A stretch of 61,874 nucleotides of DNA, from positions 1 through 61,874 of the forward strand of contig NZ_BOMS01000157.1 of assembly GCF_016862315.1 (NCBI RefSeq), read 5' to 3'. A program made the position numbers and the translations under genes. Under the pieces are notes generated by a model. The model did no database searches, was not told where the DNA came from, and saw nothing but the letters and a program-made list of their open reading frames with translations. Positions 17,290-26,491 of this stretch are shown here, in pieces; position 1 is the first letter of the stretch, and each line of letters starts with the position of its first letter. This stretch comes from Actinoplanes palleronii. GTDB taxonomy: Bacteria > Actinomycetota > Actinomycetes > Mycobacteriales > Micromonosporaceae.

Positions 17290-20200
17290 TCAGACGCCGC
17301 GGCGTTCGATCGTCACCAGGGTGCCCACCGGGGACGTGCTGACGTGGACCTCGCCGTACGCGTTCATCAGGATCGCGCCGCGGCCCCGGTCACGCGCCGG
17401 GGGCCGGGCCCGCCAGCCGCCGAAGTCCTGCACCTCGACCCGGATCAGGTCGCCGAGCACCCGCAACCGCACCAGCACCTCGGGCCGGCTCGGCTGCTGC
17501 GCGTGCTCGACCGCGTTGTTGATCGCCTCCGTCGTCGCGACCTGCAGGTCGTACAAAATATCGGGGTCGATGTCCAAGACGTCCTTGAGATCGCGGCGGG
17601 CCGCGGCCGCCGCGGTCGGATCGAGAGGGTACGTCCACGCCACATCCACCGGCGCCAGATCGACGGCGGCCGGCACCGACGACGGCAGGCGGCGGACCGC
17701 GACCACCGCGACGTCGTCCTCCTGCGGCTGCCGGACCTGCGCCAGCACCGCCTCGACCAGCGCGCTCAGCGACGCCCCGGCGGCGAACTCGTCCTCACAG
17801 CGCCGCCGCAACCGCTCCAGACCGCTATCGATCAGCTCGGCAGGGCCATCTGCCAGCCCGTCGGTGAACAGCACCAGCTGATCACCGGGCCCGAGCAGCT
17901 CCGCATGCTCCCGGTAGTCCCCGCCGTCCTGGCCCAATGGCGCCCCGACCACGCCGGACAGTGACCTGGTCACCGCACCCGGCGCGGAGTGCAGCGGGGC
18001 GGGATGCCCGGCACTGCACCAGACCAACCGGCTGTCACCCGGGTCGACGGCGACGACCAGCAGCGTCGCGGCGAACGGAAAGCCCGGCAGCGTCACGGAG
18101 CGCGGTGCACCCGGCAGCGTCGCGGACAACGGGGCGCCCGGCGGCGTCGCGGGGAGCGGGGTGCTCAGCAGCTCGGACAGACCGGTGACGATCTGGGCCG
18201 GGGACTGCCCCGCCGCGACCCGGGAGCGGACCGCGGACCGCAGCAGCCCGCTGGCCACGGCGGCGGCCGGACCGTGCCCGGCCACGTCACCGACGCTGAT
18301 CAGCAGGGTGCCGTCCGGGACGGCGAGCAGGTCGTACCAGTCGCCGCCGGCGCGGGTGGCCGCCGGGCGGTACGCGGTGTGCAGGGTCAGCCCGTCGGGG
18401 GCGGGCGCGTCGACCGGCAGGATGCTCTGCTGCAGGGCGAGGGTCATCAGGCGCTGCTGCTCCGGGTCGGCGGTGCTGCGAGCCAGCGCGCCGAGCATCG
18501 CCGCAGCCCTGTCGAGCAGCTCGCCCGGCGGCTCTGCATGATCAAAACTGACCGTGACCGCGCCGATCCGAACCCCGTCACGGTCGCGGATCTCGGCGGT
18601 TCGGGAGGAGAGCGGTCCGCTTCCGATCAGCGGCGACCCGCTGGCAGGAGACTCCGAAACGCTTCCCGACGACGGCGGCACCCGGCGCTCGCTCGCGAAC
18701 GACAACGCCGGCCGGGCATCGTCACCGTCCAGCACGGTCACCGCCGAAACCGCGTTCGCCAACACCCGGACCAGCTCATTGGCCACCCGGAACGCCGCCT
18801 CCAGCGCCCGACCGGCAGCGATCGCCGCCGCCACCCCGGTCACCGCCGCGGTCTGCCGCCCCGGCGCCGCCCGCACACCCGCCAGTTCGAGGGTGCTGCG
18901 CACCCGCGCGATCAGCTCCCCGGCGTGGAACGGCTTGACCACATAGTCGTCGGCACCGGCCGCGAACCCCTCCACGCCGGACTCCTGACCGGCCCGCGCG
19001 GACAGCATCACCACCGGCAGATCCCGGGTCGCCTCGTCCCCGCGCAGCACCCGCACCAGCGCGAACCCGTCCAGCCGCGGCATCATCACGTCCGTGATCA
19101 GCAGGTCCGGCCGGTCCAGCCGGATCGCCTGCAGCGCCGCCTCCCCGTCGGTCACCGTCTGCACCCGCCAGCCCTGCGCGGCGAGCAGCCGCGCCAGGTA
19201 ATCCCGCATGTCACCGTTGTCATCGGCGACCAGAATCCGCTTTCCGGTACGACCGTCCGCCACGATCGGAGTCCCCGCCGTCCACCCGGCGCTCACCGAC
19301 ACCGCCGCCCGCGCACCGGCCAGCCGATCCGGCACGGTCTCCAGCTCCGGTGCCCCGCCCGGCGCCACCGCGGCCCACGGCAGCACCACGTCGAACGTCG
19401 CGCCCCGCCCCGGAACGCTGCTCACCTCGACGTCGCCGCCCTCGAGCCGGGCCAGCTCCCGCACCAGCGCCAGCCCGATCCCGGTGCCCTCGTGACTGCG
19501 CGACCGGGCGCCGCGCACCCGGTGGAACCGGTCGAACAGCAGCGGCAGCTCGGCCGCGTCGATGCCGATGCCGGTGTCCGCGACCCGCAGCCGGATCCCG
19601 GCCGCATCCGCGACCAGCGACACCCGGATCTCCCCGACGAAGGTGAACTTCAGCGCGTTGGAGAGCAGATTCGTGACGATCTTCTCCCAGTGCGCGGGGT
19701 CGACGGCCACCGGGCGCGGCAGCGGCGGGCAGCGCACCACCAGCCGCAGCCCGGTCCGTTCCACCGCGGCCCGGAACACCCCGGCCAGGTCCGCGGTGAA
19801 CGCGGCCAGATCCAGCACCCGCGGCGCCGTACCGGCCGTGCCGGCGCCGACGCCGACGCTGGCGAACGTCAGCAGTTCGTTGACCAGTGTCAACAGCCGG
19901 GTCGCGTTGCGCCGGGCGGTGTCCACCCGGGCGTGCTGCGCCGGGCCGAGCGGCTCGGCCCGGTCGGCGAGCGCGTCGGCCAGCGGACCCAGCATCAGCG
20001 TCAGCGGGGTCCGGAACTCGTGGCTGACGTTCGTGAAGAACTCGGTCTTCACCCGGTCCAGCTCGGCCAGCGCCGCCGCCCGGTCGCGTTCCTCCTGGTA
20101 CGCCCGCGCGTTGCGCACCGCCACCGCCACCTGCTGGGCCAGCAACTGCACGAACGACAGGTACGTCTCGTCGGCCGCCCGGCTCGGGCTCAGCCCGGTC

Positions 20201-20592
20201 AGCAGCACCCCGACCGGCTGCGACCGGTCCGCTGACGGCAGCGGCTCGGCGACCGCGACCCGCACCGGATCGCCGAAAGCGCCGCCCGGCAGCAGGAACC
20301 GCTCCAACACGTCATCCACCGCGGCGCCCGACCCACCGGCCGCGGCTCGCAACCCCCAGGAGTCGTCACCGGCAGTGTCCAGGGGCACCGCATCGGGCAG
20401 GGCCGACGCGTCCGCGCCGACCGCGGCGTACCGGCGCAGCACCGCGCCGTCGCGCAGGTAGACCGCGGCGAACGGCACGTCGAGCGGGTGCTCCCCGATC
20501 ACCGCGCAGAGCCGTTCGCAGGTCTGTTCCAGTCCGGTCCCGCCGGGCAGCGCCAGGTCCCGCAGCAGCCGCAGCCGCCGCTCCCCCACCAC
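17290..20592 (-). CDS. Hybrid kinase-receiver-SpoIIE phosphatase-HATPase protein
   Basis: A 1100-residue multidomain signalling protein: GAF-like region (about 15-165), HisKA with His191 in NVSHEFRTPL, HATPase (NLLSNALKFT, DTGIGI, GTGIGLAL), receiver (about 455-575: ADDNGD, phosphoacceptor in LITDVMMP, LSARAG, VKPF), SpoIIE/PP2C phosphatase (about 690-920: GGDWYD, GDVAGHG, CSAGHPAPL, FTDGL, EDDVAVV) and a C-terminal anti-sigma-type HATPase (N-box EAINNAVEH). This combines two-component input with partner-switching output, so it probably acts on STAS proteins such as those at 25214 or 54547. It starts GTG GTG straight after an in-frame TAG that separates it from its PAS domain. The phosphatase domain carries a proline-rich nine-residue repeat. 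Confidence 0.88.
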   Translation of the reverse strand: MVGERRLRLLRDLALPGGTGLEQTCERLCAVIGEHPLDVPFAAVYLRDGAVLRRYAAVGADASALPDAVPLDTAGDDSWGLRAAAGGSGAAVDDVLERFLLPGGAFGDPVRVAVAEPLPSADRSQPVGVLLTGLSPSRAADETYLSFVQLLAQQVAVAVRNARAYQEERDRAAALAELDRVKTEFFTNVSHEFRTPLTLMLGPLADALADRAEPLGPAQHARVDTARRNATRLLTLVNELLTFASVGVGAGTAGTAPRVLDLAAFTADLAGVFRAAVERTGLRLVVRCPPLPRPVAVDPAHWEKIVTNLLSNALKFTFVGEIRVSLVADAAGIRLRVADTGIGIDAAELPLLFDRFHRVRGARSRSHEGTGIGLALVRELARLEGGDVEVSSVPGRGATFDVVLPWAAVAPGGAPELETVPDRLAGARAAVSVSAGWTAGTPIVADGRTGKRILVADDNGDMRDYLARLLAAQGWRVQTVTDGEAALQAIRLDRPDLLITDVMMPRLDGFALVRVLRGDEATRDLPVVMLSARAGQESGVEGFAAGADDYVVKPFHAGELIARVRSTLELAGVRAAPGRQTAAVTGVAAAIAAGRALEAAFRVANELVRVLANAVSAVTVLDGDDARPALSFASERRVPPSSGSVSESPASGSPLIGSGPLSSRTAEIRDRDGVRIGAVTVSFDHAEPPGELLDRAAAMLGALARSTADPEQQRLMTLALQQSILPVDAPAPDGLTLHTAYRPAATRAGGDWYDLLAVPDGTLLISVGDVAGHGPAAAVASGLLRSAVRSRVAAGQSPAQIVTGLSELLSTPLPATPPGAPLSATLPGAPRSVTLPGFPFAATLLVVAVDPGDSRLVWCSAGHPAPLHSAPGAVTRSLSGVVGAPLGQDGGDYREHAELLGPGDQLVLFTDGLADGPAELIDSGLERLRRRCEDEFAAGASLSALVEAVLAQVRQPQEDDVAVVAVRRLPSSVPAAVDLAPVDVAWTYPLDPTAAAAARRDLKDVLDIDPDILYDLQVATTEAINNAVEHAQQPSRPEVLVRLRVLGDLIRVEVQDFGGWRARPPARDRGRGAILMNAYGEVHVSTSPVGTLVTIERRGV

Positions 20593-21060
20593 CTACTCGG
20601 TGACCTCGCTGCACACCGTCAGCACCCCGGCGGTCGAGCCGTCGTCGTCGCGGGCCGGCGCGTGCGAGACGCTGAAGTACGCCTCCTCGCGGAACCCGGC
20701 CCGGTCCAGCAGCAACTGCAGGGCCGGCACCCAGCTGGCCACCCCGGTCGCCATCGCCTCGTCGATCAGCGGGCCCAGCACGTCCCAGCCCTCGGCCAGG
20801 GTGATCCGCACGTCCAGGCCCAGCGCCGCCGGATGCTTGTCACCGATCAGCGCCGAATACGCGTCGTTGTAGAGCTGGGCCAGGTCCGGGCCCCAGAGCA
20901 GCAGCATCGGGTAGCGCGACGACAGCACCGTCCGGACGGCGGCCCGCAGGCTCTGCGACCAGCCGGCCACCGGGCCCAGCGCGGTGCCGGACCAGTCCAG
21001 CCGGGCCATCAGGTGGCCGGTCGTACCGCCGGCCGCGAACAACTCCTCGGGCGACGTCAT
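20593..21060 (-). CDS. PAS-domain fragment split from the hybrid kinase
   Basis: A 155-residue PAS-like domain: DWSGTALGPVAGWSQSLR, then YPMLLLWGPDLAQLYNDAY and LLLDRAGFREEAYFSVSHAP. This is the usual N-terminal input of kinases like the one downstream, where it continues through a T-E-x-V-x-GERRLR junction. Here the junction codon is TAG (20593-20595, minus strand), and the next in-frame codon opens the kinase at 20592. The frame is uninterrupted otherwise. Possibilities are a nonsense mutation, stop-codon readthrough, termination and reinitiation, or a sequencing error. ATG 21060 is the likely start; an upstream ORF start at 21114 lacks family similarity. Confidence 0.8.
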   Translation of the reverse strand: MTSPEELFAAGGTTGHLMARLDWSGTALGPVAGWSQSLRAAVRTVLSSRYPMLLLWGPDLAQLYNDAYSALIGDKHPAALGLDVRITLAEGWDVLGPLIDEAMATGVASWVPALQLLLDRAGFREEAYFSVSHAPARDDDGSTAGVLTVCSEVTE

Positions 21061-21208
21061 CGAACCCGGCACCCCACACTCTTCACCAGAAGCTCCGGGG
21101 GTGGACTCTCGCACATCCCCGCCGAAACCACCCGGCGAGGGGCCGACGGTCGACCACGGTCACCAGGCATACGCCTGGGATTCCCCGAAGATCCGGCGGA
21201 AAACGCGG

Positions 21209-23017
21209 TCACGCCAGGCGCAACTCCAGCCTCGACAGGCCCGGCCGCACGCCGACCGTGGTGCCGGCCGGATACCGCAGCGTGTGATCGCGCTCGGTGG
21301 AGATCAGCACCACGCCGATCCGGTGCCCCGGCGCGAACACGTGATCGGTGGACTGCAGCTTCCAGCGGAACGTGTACGGCTTGCCGCCGACCACCGGCAC
21401 GGACCGCGCCGGGGAGAGCCGGTTGCGCACGTCCAGCCAGCCTCGGGTGACAATTTCGTACGGGGTGGTCGCGGTCACGTACTCCCGCCGGTTGAAGCAG
21501 CCCGGATCGCCCTCGACACCGGGGCCGACACAGTCCTGCACGGTCAGCGTGCGCGTCCCGGCGTAGCGCTCGGCCGGCCCGTAGTCGACGAGAAGCGCCG
21601 TCAGGTACGGGGAGTCGCCGGCCAGGTCCGCCCGTACGGTGATCTCCGGCGTACCGGAAATGCGGGTTTCTCGTGTCAACGGAGCGAACAGATAGGTCAG
21701 GCGGTTCGGATCGGACACGGTCTCGTTGGCGGCCAAGTCCTCCGCGGTGCGTGCCGGGTTGTCGACGAACGTCTGCCGCGGACCCTGCCCGAGGCGCAAC
21801 GACACCGGCCGGCTCGCCGGGATCGGCCAGGTCGCCGCGGTCCGCCACTGGTTCGGCGCCACCTCCACGTCGGCCATCGGCTGCCGCATCACCCCGGTGT
21901 CGATCCGGTAGAGCCAGTAGTCGAACCACTGATGCAAAGCGGTCAGCCAGGCGTCGCGGCGAATGTTGAACGGGTCGGTGTGCCCGGCCTGGTGCAGCCA
22001 GATCTTGCGCGGCACGTGATGCGCGGCGAGCGCGTCCCACCACTGACCGGCCTGCAGCGTGCGCACGTTGTCGTCGTGCAGCCCGTGCACCAGGAACACG
22101 CTGGCCCGGACCTTGTCCACGTCCCGCAGGTAGTTCCGCTCCGCCCAGAACGCGCTGTAGTCACCGGTCTCCCGGTCCTGCGCGCGCTCGATCTCGTCCA
22201 TCACCCCGGCGCAGACCTCCGGGTTCGCCCTGGTCAGCACGGCCCGGGCCAGCACGTCGGTGTCCTCGCCCTGATAACCGCCGGGCGCGACGACACCGCC
22301 GTTGGCGCGGTAGTAGTCGTACCAGCTGGAGATCCCGGCGATCGGCACGATCGTCTCCAGACCCTTCACCCCGGTCGCCGCGACCGCGTTCGGCAGCGTC
22401 CCGTTGTAGGAGACCCCGATCATCCCGGTCCGGCCGGTCGACCAGTCCGCCCGGCGCGGCGTGCCGTCCTCGGCGAACGCCCGCGCCCGCCCGTTCAGCC
22501 AGTCGACGACCGCTTTCATGCCCAGCGTCTCGTTGCGCCCGCCGGAGGTCGGGCAGCCGTCCGACCCGCCGCTGCCCAGGCTGTCGGCGAAGACCACCGC
22601 GTAGCCGCGCGGCACGAAATAGTTGTCCAGGTACCCGGCGAAGGTGATCGTCTCGGCCCGGTCGGTGGTCCCGGTCGCGGTGAGACCGGCGGCGCCGCTC
22701 CGGTCGACATCGTCATGATTGGGTACGTCGTTGAGCCCGGCATAGTAGGGGCTGGCCTGGAAGATCACCGGAACCCGCAAGCCGGCGTCGCTGGCAGCCG
22801 GCCGGATGATCCGCACCGCCACCCGGTCGGGCTTGCCGTCGAAGTCACTGTCGACACCGGTCTGCACCCAGACGCGCTCCCGGATCGCCTGCGCGTAGTC
22901 GTGCACCGGTTGCGTGCCTGCCTGGGTACCTGGCGGATGCTTCTCCGACGGCGCGGCAGCGGCAGCCGCCGGGGTCAGCAGGACGGCGACAACGGCGAGC
23001 GACGCGACGATTCGCAT
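21209..23017 (-). CDS. Secreted X-Pro dipeptidyl-peptidase (S15/CocE family)
   Basis: A 602-residue secreted hydrolase. A signal peptide covers about residues 1-22 (hydrophobic run then AAAAAAP). The alpha/beta hydrolase core has nucleophile Ser203 in GVSYNG, the acid in GLHDDNV and the histidine in AGHTDPF; the C-terminal third is the family's jelly-roll domain (RISGTPEITVRAD, GHRIGVVLIST). Such enzymes remove X-Pro dipeptides or cleave ester or amide substrates outside the cell. ATG 23017 has TATGGT six bases upstream, so the message is probably leaderless. Length is normal. Confidence 0.92.
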   Translation of the reverse strand: MRIVASLAVVAVLLTPAAAAAAPSEKHPPGTQAGTQPVHDYAQAIRERVWVQTGVDSDFDGKPDRVAVRIIRPAASDAGLRVPVIFQASPYYAGLNDVPNHDDVDRSGAAGLTATGTTDRAETITFAGYLDNYFVPRGYAVVFADSLGSGGSDGCPTSGGRNETLGMKAVVDWLNGRARAFAEDGTPRRADWSTGRTGMIGVSYNGTLPNAVAATGVKGLETIVPIAGISSWYDYYRANGGVVAPGGYQGEDTDVLARAVLTRANPEVCAGVMDEIERAQDRETGDYSAFWAERNYLRDVDKVRASVFLVHGLHDDNVRTLQAGQWWDALAAHHVPRKIWLHQAGHTDPFNIRRDAWLTALHQWFDYWLYRIDTGVMRQPMADVEVAPNQWRTAATWPIPASRPVSLRLGQGPRQTFVDNPARTAEDLAANETVSDPNRLTYLFAPLTRETRISGTPEITVRADLAGDSPYLTALLVDYGPAERYAGTRTLTVQDCVGPGVEGDPGCFNRREYVTATTPYEIVTRGWLDVRNRLSPARSVPVVGGKPYTFRWKLQSTDHVFAPGHRIGVVLISTERDHTLRYPAGTTVGVRPGLSRLELRLA

Positions 23018-23039
23018 CGCGCCACCATATCGCCAACCA

Positions 23040-23426
23040 TCAATTCGTCGCAGCCCCGACCGGCTGCCGCGCGAACGTCCGCCACACCGCGGTCAGCAAC
23101 AGCGCCCCGGCCGCCGCACCCAACGCCGGCTCACTGACCAGCAGGGCCAGCACACCCACCGCGATACCGGACCAAACCACCAGGCGCAGCCCCACGTCGA
23201 GCAGCGGAACGCCGGTCGGACGCTCCCGCGACCAGGTCGGCAGCAGCACCACGGCAGCCGCCACCGCAACCGCACCGAGGATCGCCGCGACGGTCAGCGC
23301 GGTCCGCGGCCAGCCCAGGTGGTGCCCGGCCACGTAGGCGCCGGAGAGCACACAGACCGCCCAGACCCGGCGCAGCAGCCAGCGGGCCGCGCCGCCCAGT
23401 GCCTCGTCACGCCCGTTCGTCGTCAT
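23040..23426 (-). CDS. Small membrane protein, unknown
   Basis: A 128-residue protein with four hydrophobic helices and a charged SRERPTG loop in the middle. No family recognised. ATG 23426 is well supported by GGGGGAG five bases upstream. It lies 23 bases upstream of the X-Pro peptidase start on the same strand, but that peptidase has its own apparent promoter inside this gap, so cotranscription is optional. Confidence 0.7.
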   Translation of the reverse strand: MTTNGRDEALGGAARWLLRRVWAVCVLSGAYVAGHHLGWPRTALTVAAILGAVAVAAAVVLLPTWSRERPTGVPLLDVGLRLVVWSGIAVGVLALLVSEPALGAAAGALLLTAVWRTFARQPVGAATN

Positions 23427-23697
23427 CGCACTCCCCCGGTGGCCGTTTTCCGCTCCCGCGCCGCCTACCCAGAACGACACCCGTTCATGCCTCCACGGGC
23501 GAATCCGCTCCGCTCCCGAAACGCCGGACAGCCAACGCGATCGTCGCGGCCCCTCCCGCACCTGGCCCCCTCGGGGGTCACGACCGCTTAGGCATCCTAG
23601 GAACCTGGGTTGATATCCGCCGCCACTCACCCTTCCGACCCGCCCGCCCGCACCGGGCGTTCGCGACGACCGCGGCCGCCGTTCGGAAAGGAGTGGC

Positions 23698-24885
23698 ATG
23701 CGCGACAACCCGTTACACCCCAGCCCGCCTCGGGTAGATCAACTTCCCATGATCATCCACCTGCGGCAGAGCTGGTCGCGTACCCGGAAAGCCCTGCCCG
23801 GGCGACTCAAACGCGGCGCACTGCCCACCATGGAGGCGGTGATCGCCGCGACCGCGGCGTGGATGGTCGCGTCCTGGCTGGTCGGCCACCCCGACCCGGT
23901 GCTCGCCCCGGCGACCGCGCTGATCGTGCTGAGCGAATCCCGCGGCGGCCGGCTACGCCAGTGCGTCGAGATCGTGCTCGGTGTCGCGGCCGGAGTCCTC
24001 GTCGCCGAACTCATGGTGCAAGCCCTGCACCCCGGCACCGGTGCGATCGTCGTCGTGCTGCTGCTGACCGTCGGCCCGATGGTCGCCTTCGGCGCGAGCA
24101 ACACCCTGATCACCCAGGCCGCGGTCTCCGCGGTCTACCTGGTGGTGTCGGCCGAGCCGCCCGACCACCTGATCCCCTACCGGTTCGTCGACGCGCTGAT
24201 CGGCGGCGCGGTGGCCGTGGTCGCGAGTCAGATCGTCGCCGCACACCGGCAGCTCGCCCCGCTGGTCACCGAGGCCCGGCAGTCCTTCGCCGACCTGGCC
24301 GACCTGCTCGACGACGTCGACGCCGCGGTGGCCGCCTGCGACGAGGACGCCGCGCAGCGCGCCCTCGACCGCGCCCGCCGGATGACCAGCTGCGTCCACC
24401 GCCTGGACGCCGCGGTGCTGGCCGCCACCGAAGCGGTCCAGGTCAGCCCGCGCCGGCAGCGGCGGCTCGCCCAGTTGCGCGCCGTCGCCGCGACGACCCG
24501 GCAGCTCGACCACGCGGTCGGCAACATCTGGGTGCTGTGCCGCAGCGCCAGCACCCTGACCCGGCTGCACTCGGCGACCCCGCCGGCGCTCAGCCGCGCC
24601 CTGCACGCGCTCAGCGCCGCCGTCCGGGCCGCCGGCGACGCCCTGATCGCCGATCTGAAGGAGCCCGACGACGCGGCCGCGCACGCCGCCCGCGCCGACG
24701 AGTTCGCGCTGACCGCCGTCCGGATCGCCGCCGGCCTGCTGGCCGCCGAACCCGACCTGCCGGTCACGATGATCGTCGGCCAGATCCGGGCCACCGCCAT
24801 CGACCTGCTCCGCGGCACCGGCCAGCCCGACGCCGACGCCCTGACCCGCGTCGACAAAGCCCTGGGCCTGACCCCTCAGCACTGA
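23698..24885 (+). CDS. FUSC-like / aromatic acid exporter family protein
   Basis: A 395-residue membrane protein. The first 190 residues contain about six membrane helices, with PVLAPATALIVLSESRGGRLRQCVEIVLGV matching the FUSC/ArAE pattern; the rest is a long soluble helical region rich in alanine and arginine. Relatives export aromatic acids or unknown small molecules. ATG 23698 is decided by GGAAAGGAG at 23685-23693. Monocistronic; its stop is followed within five bases by the 84-bp-spaced hairpin array. The 270 bases upstream hold no gene. Confidence 0.8.
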   Translation: MRDNPLHPSPPRVDQLPMIIHLRQSWSRTRKALPGRLKRGALPTMEAVIAATAAWMVASWLVGHPDPVLAPATALIVLSESRGGRLRQCVEIVLGVAAGVLVAELMVQALHPGTGAIVVVLLLTVGPMVAFGASNTLITQAAVSAVYLVVSAEPPDHLIPYRFVDALIGGAVAVVASQIVAAHRQLAPLVTEARQSFADLADLLDDVDAAVAACDEDAAQRALDRARRMTSCVHRLDAAVLAATEAVQVSPRRQRRLAQLRAVAATTRQLDHAVGNIWVLCRSASTLTRLHSATPPALSRALHALSAAVRAAGDALIADLKEPDDAAAHAARADEFALTAVRIAAGLLAAEPDLPVTMIVGQIRATAIDLLRGTGQPDADALTRVDKALGLTPQH

Positions 24886-24889
24886 CCCC

Positions 24890-25110
24890 AGCTGGCCCTG
24901 ACGGTCCCCTCCCGAGCCAGGACACAGCCGTCAGCACCAGCCAAGCCCGCAACCCGCGCAACCACCGGAACCCGGCTGGGCCTGGCGGCCCCTAACCGGG
25001 CCGCAAAACGGCCGTGAGAACCAGCCGGGACCGGGACCCGCGCAACCACCGGGACCCGGCTGGGCCTGGCGGCCCTTAACCGGGCCGCGAAACGGCCGTG
25101 AGGGCCAGCC
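24890..25110. repeat. Three 53-bp hairpins at exact 84-bp spacing
   Basis: Copies at 24890-24942, 24974-25026 and 25058-25110, each starting 84 bases after the last. The second and third, with their 31-base spacers (CGCAACCACCGG...), are nearly identical direct duplicates and belong to a subfamily with GGCCGTGAG near the right end. The first is more divergent. They lie between the exporter stop and the convergent STAS gene. Confidence 0.92.
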
Positions 25111-25213
25111 GGGGCCGGGACTCGCGTAGCGGTCGTGACGGGGAGCGGGCGTCGCGGGCTCCCCGTCGTACCGTGGGAACTGAGGCGGTCTGGGAGGGGA
25201 GCGGACCTGGCGG

Positions 25214-25537
25214 TCAGGGGCGGACCAGGACCTCCGTCAGGCCGGTCATGGCCAGGACGCGGCGGGCCACCGGGCTCGGGTTCACCACCGCGAACCCGCA
25301 GCCCTGCTCCTGCGCGTAGTGGAACGCCCCGACCAGCACCCCCAGCGCGGACGAGTCCAGGAACGCCACCTCGGCCAGGTCCACCCGCACGTCCTCGACC
25401 TCGGGGGACTGCGCCTGGTCGAACAGCAGCGACTGGACCGTCGACGTGCAGGCGAGGTCGAGCTCGCCGCTGAGCGCGATCGTGACGACCCCGGACCGGC
25501 TGGTCAGGTGGTGACGCCAGAGGGGCGGCTGATCCAC
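25214..25537 (-). CDS. Anti-sigma factor antagonist (STAS domain)
   Basis: A 107-residue single STAS domain. The phosphorylatable serine lies in FLDSSALGVLVGA, the hallmark of SpoIIAA/RsbV-type antagonists. In its unphosphorylated form such a protein captures an anti-sigma kinase and frees the sigma factor. GTG 25537 follows GGAGG by six bases. It is divergent from the SigB/F-type sigma gene at 25734, a very suggestive pairing, although no RsbW-type kinase is adjacent; the C-terminal HATPase of the 17290 protein could play that part. Confidence 0.92.
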   Translation of the reverse strand: MDQPPLWRHHLTSRSGVVTIALSGELDLACTSTVQSLLFDQAQSPEVEDVRVDLAEVAFLDSSALGVLVGAFHYAQEQGCGFAVVNPSPVARRVLAMTGLTEVLVRP

Positions 25538-25661
25538 GTGACACCTCCAGAGGTGACGGCAACGACGGGCGACCGGCTAGGACCATGCTGCCCCATGCGG
25601 CCCGCTTCGCCATGATCGGCACCGGGTGGGGCGGACAATCACCGGCCCGGGTGACCCGGGG

Positions 25662-25688
25662 GTTTGCCGGGTGGGCGCGGGTGGGTAC
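25662..25688 (+). promoter_or_regulatory. SigB/SigF-type promoter upstream of the sigma gene
   Basis: GTTT at 25662-25665 and GGGTAC at 25683-25688, separated by 17 bases, match the consensus of actinobacterial SigB/SigF-group promoters. It lies about 45 bases upstream of the SigB/F-type sigma gene, which implies positive autoregulation. Confidence 0.7.
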
Positions 25689-25733
25689 TGATTGTCATCT
25701 GCCGGTCCGGCAGCGAACGCAGGGAGCACTCCC

Positions 25734-26489
25734 ATGATCGCCGCCGCAACCGCTCGGGCCAGTGAGCTCGTCCTCGCCATGACCGCCCTCCCCGTCGATG
25801 ATCCGTTCCGGGCACGCGCGCGCGACCGGGCGATCGAGGCCTGGCTGCCGATGGCCCAGCACCTCGCGAACCGGTACGCCGGGCGCGGCGAGCCGACCGA
25901 CGACCTGCGGCAGGTCGCGGTGATGGGCCTGATCAAGGCGGTCGACCGGTACGACGCGGAGCGCGGCATCGAGTTCGCCAGCTTCGCCATCCCGACCGTC
26001 GTCGGTGAGCTGAAGCGGCACTTCCGCGACCGGACCTGGTCGATCCGGGTGCCGCGCCGGCTGCAGGAGATGCGCCTGGCGATCACCGCGGCGAACAACG
26101 ACCTGCGCCACGAGCTGGGCCGCTCCCCCACCGTCGCGGACATCGCCGGGCACCTCGGCGTCACCGAGGAGGCCGTGCTGGAGGGGCTGGAGGGTGCAAG
26201 GGCGTACACCTCGACAAGCCTGTCCACCCCGGCGAGCGAGGACGGCAACGTCACCCTCGGCGACACGCTCGGAACGGCGGAGAGCGGCTTCGACGAGGCC
26301 GACCTACGGCTCACCCTCGGGCCCGCCCTGGCCGGGCTGGACGAGCGGGACCGGAAGATCGTCGTGCTGCGCTTCTACGGGAGCCAGACGCAGGCCGAGA
26401 TCGCCGCACAGCTCGGCATCTCCCAGATGCACGTCTCCCGGCTGCTCACCCGGGCCCTGCTGAAGTTGCGGGCCGGATTCGAGGGCTAG
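25734..26489 (+). CDS. SigB/SigF/SigG-type RNA polymerase sigma factor
   Basis: A 251-residue group 3 sigma factor. Region 2 is clear (PMAQHLANRYAGRGEPTDDLRQVAVMGLIKAVDRYD), followed by FASFAIPTVVGELKRHFRDRTWSIRVPRRLQE, the family's diagnostic block; region 3 follows, and region 4 carries RFYGSQTQAEIAAQLGISQMHVSRLL. Such factors drive general-stress or developmental regulons and are held by an anti-sigma kinase. ATG 25734 is chosen for the AGGGAG at 25721-25726. A SigB-type promoter precedes it. The divergent STAS antagonist supports control by partner switching. The convergent neighbour ends two bases beyond its stop. Confidence 0.93.
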   Translation: MIAAATARASELVLAMTALPVDDPFRARARDRAIEAWLPMAQHLANRYAGRGEPTDDLRQVAVMGLIKAVDRYDAERGIEFASFAIPTVVGELKRHFRDRTWSIRVPRRLQEMRLAITAANNDLRHELGRSPTVADIAGHLGVTEEAVLEGLEGARAYTSTSLSTPASEDGNVTLGDTLGTAESGFDEADLRLTLGPALAGLDERDRKIVVLRFYGSQTQAEIAAQLGISQMHVSRLLTRALLKLRAGFEG

Positions 26490-26491
26490 GT

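Noticed and set aside
24890..25110. Regularly spaced palindromes as a CRISPR array
   Set aside because: Repeats are 53 bp with long arms, the spacers are near-identical to one another, only three units occur, and no cas gene is present.
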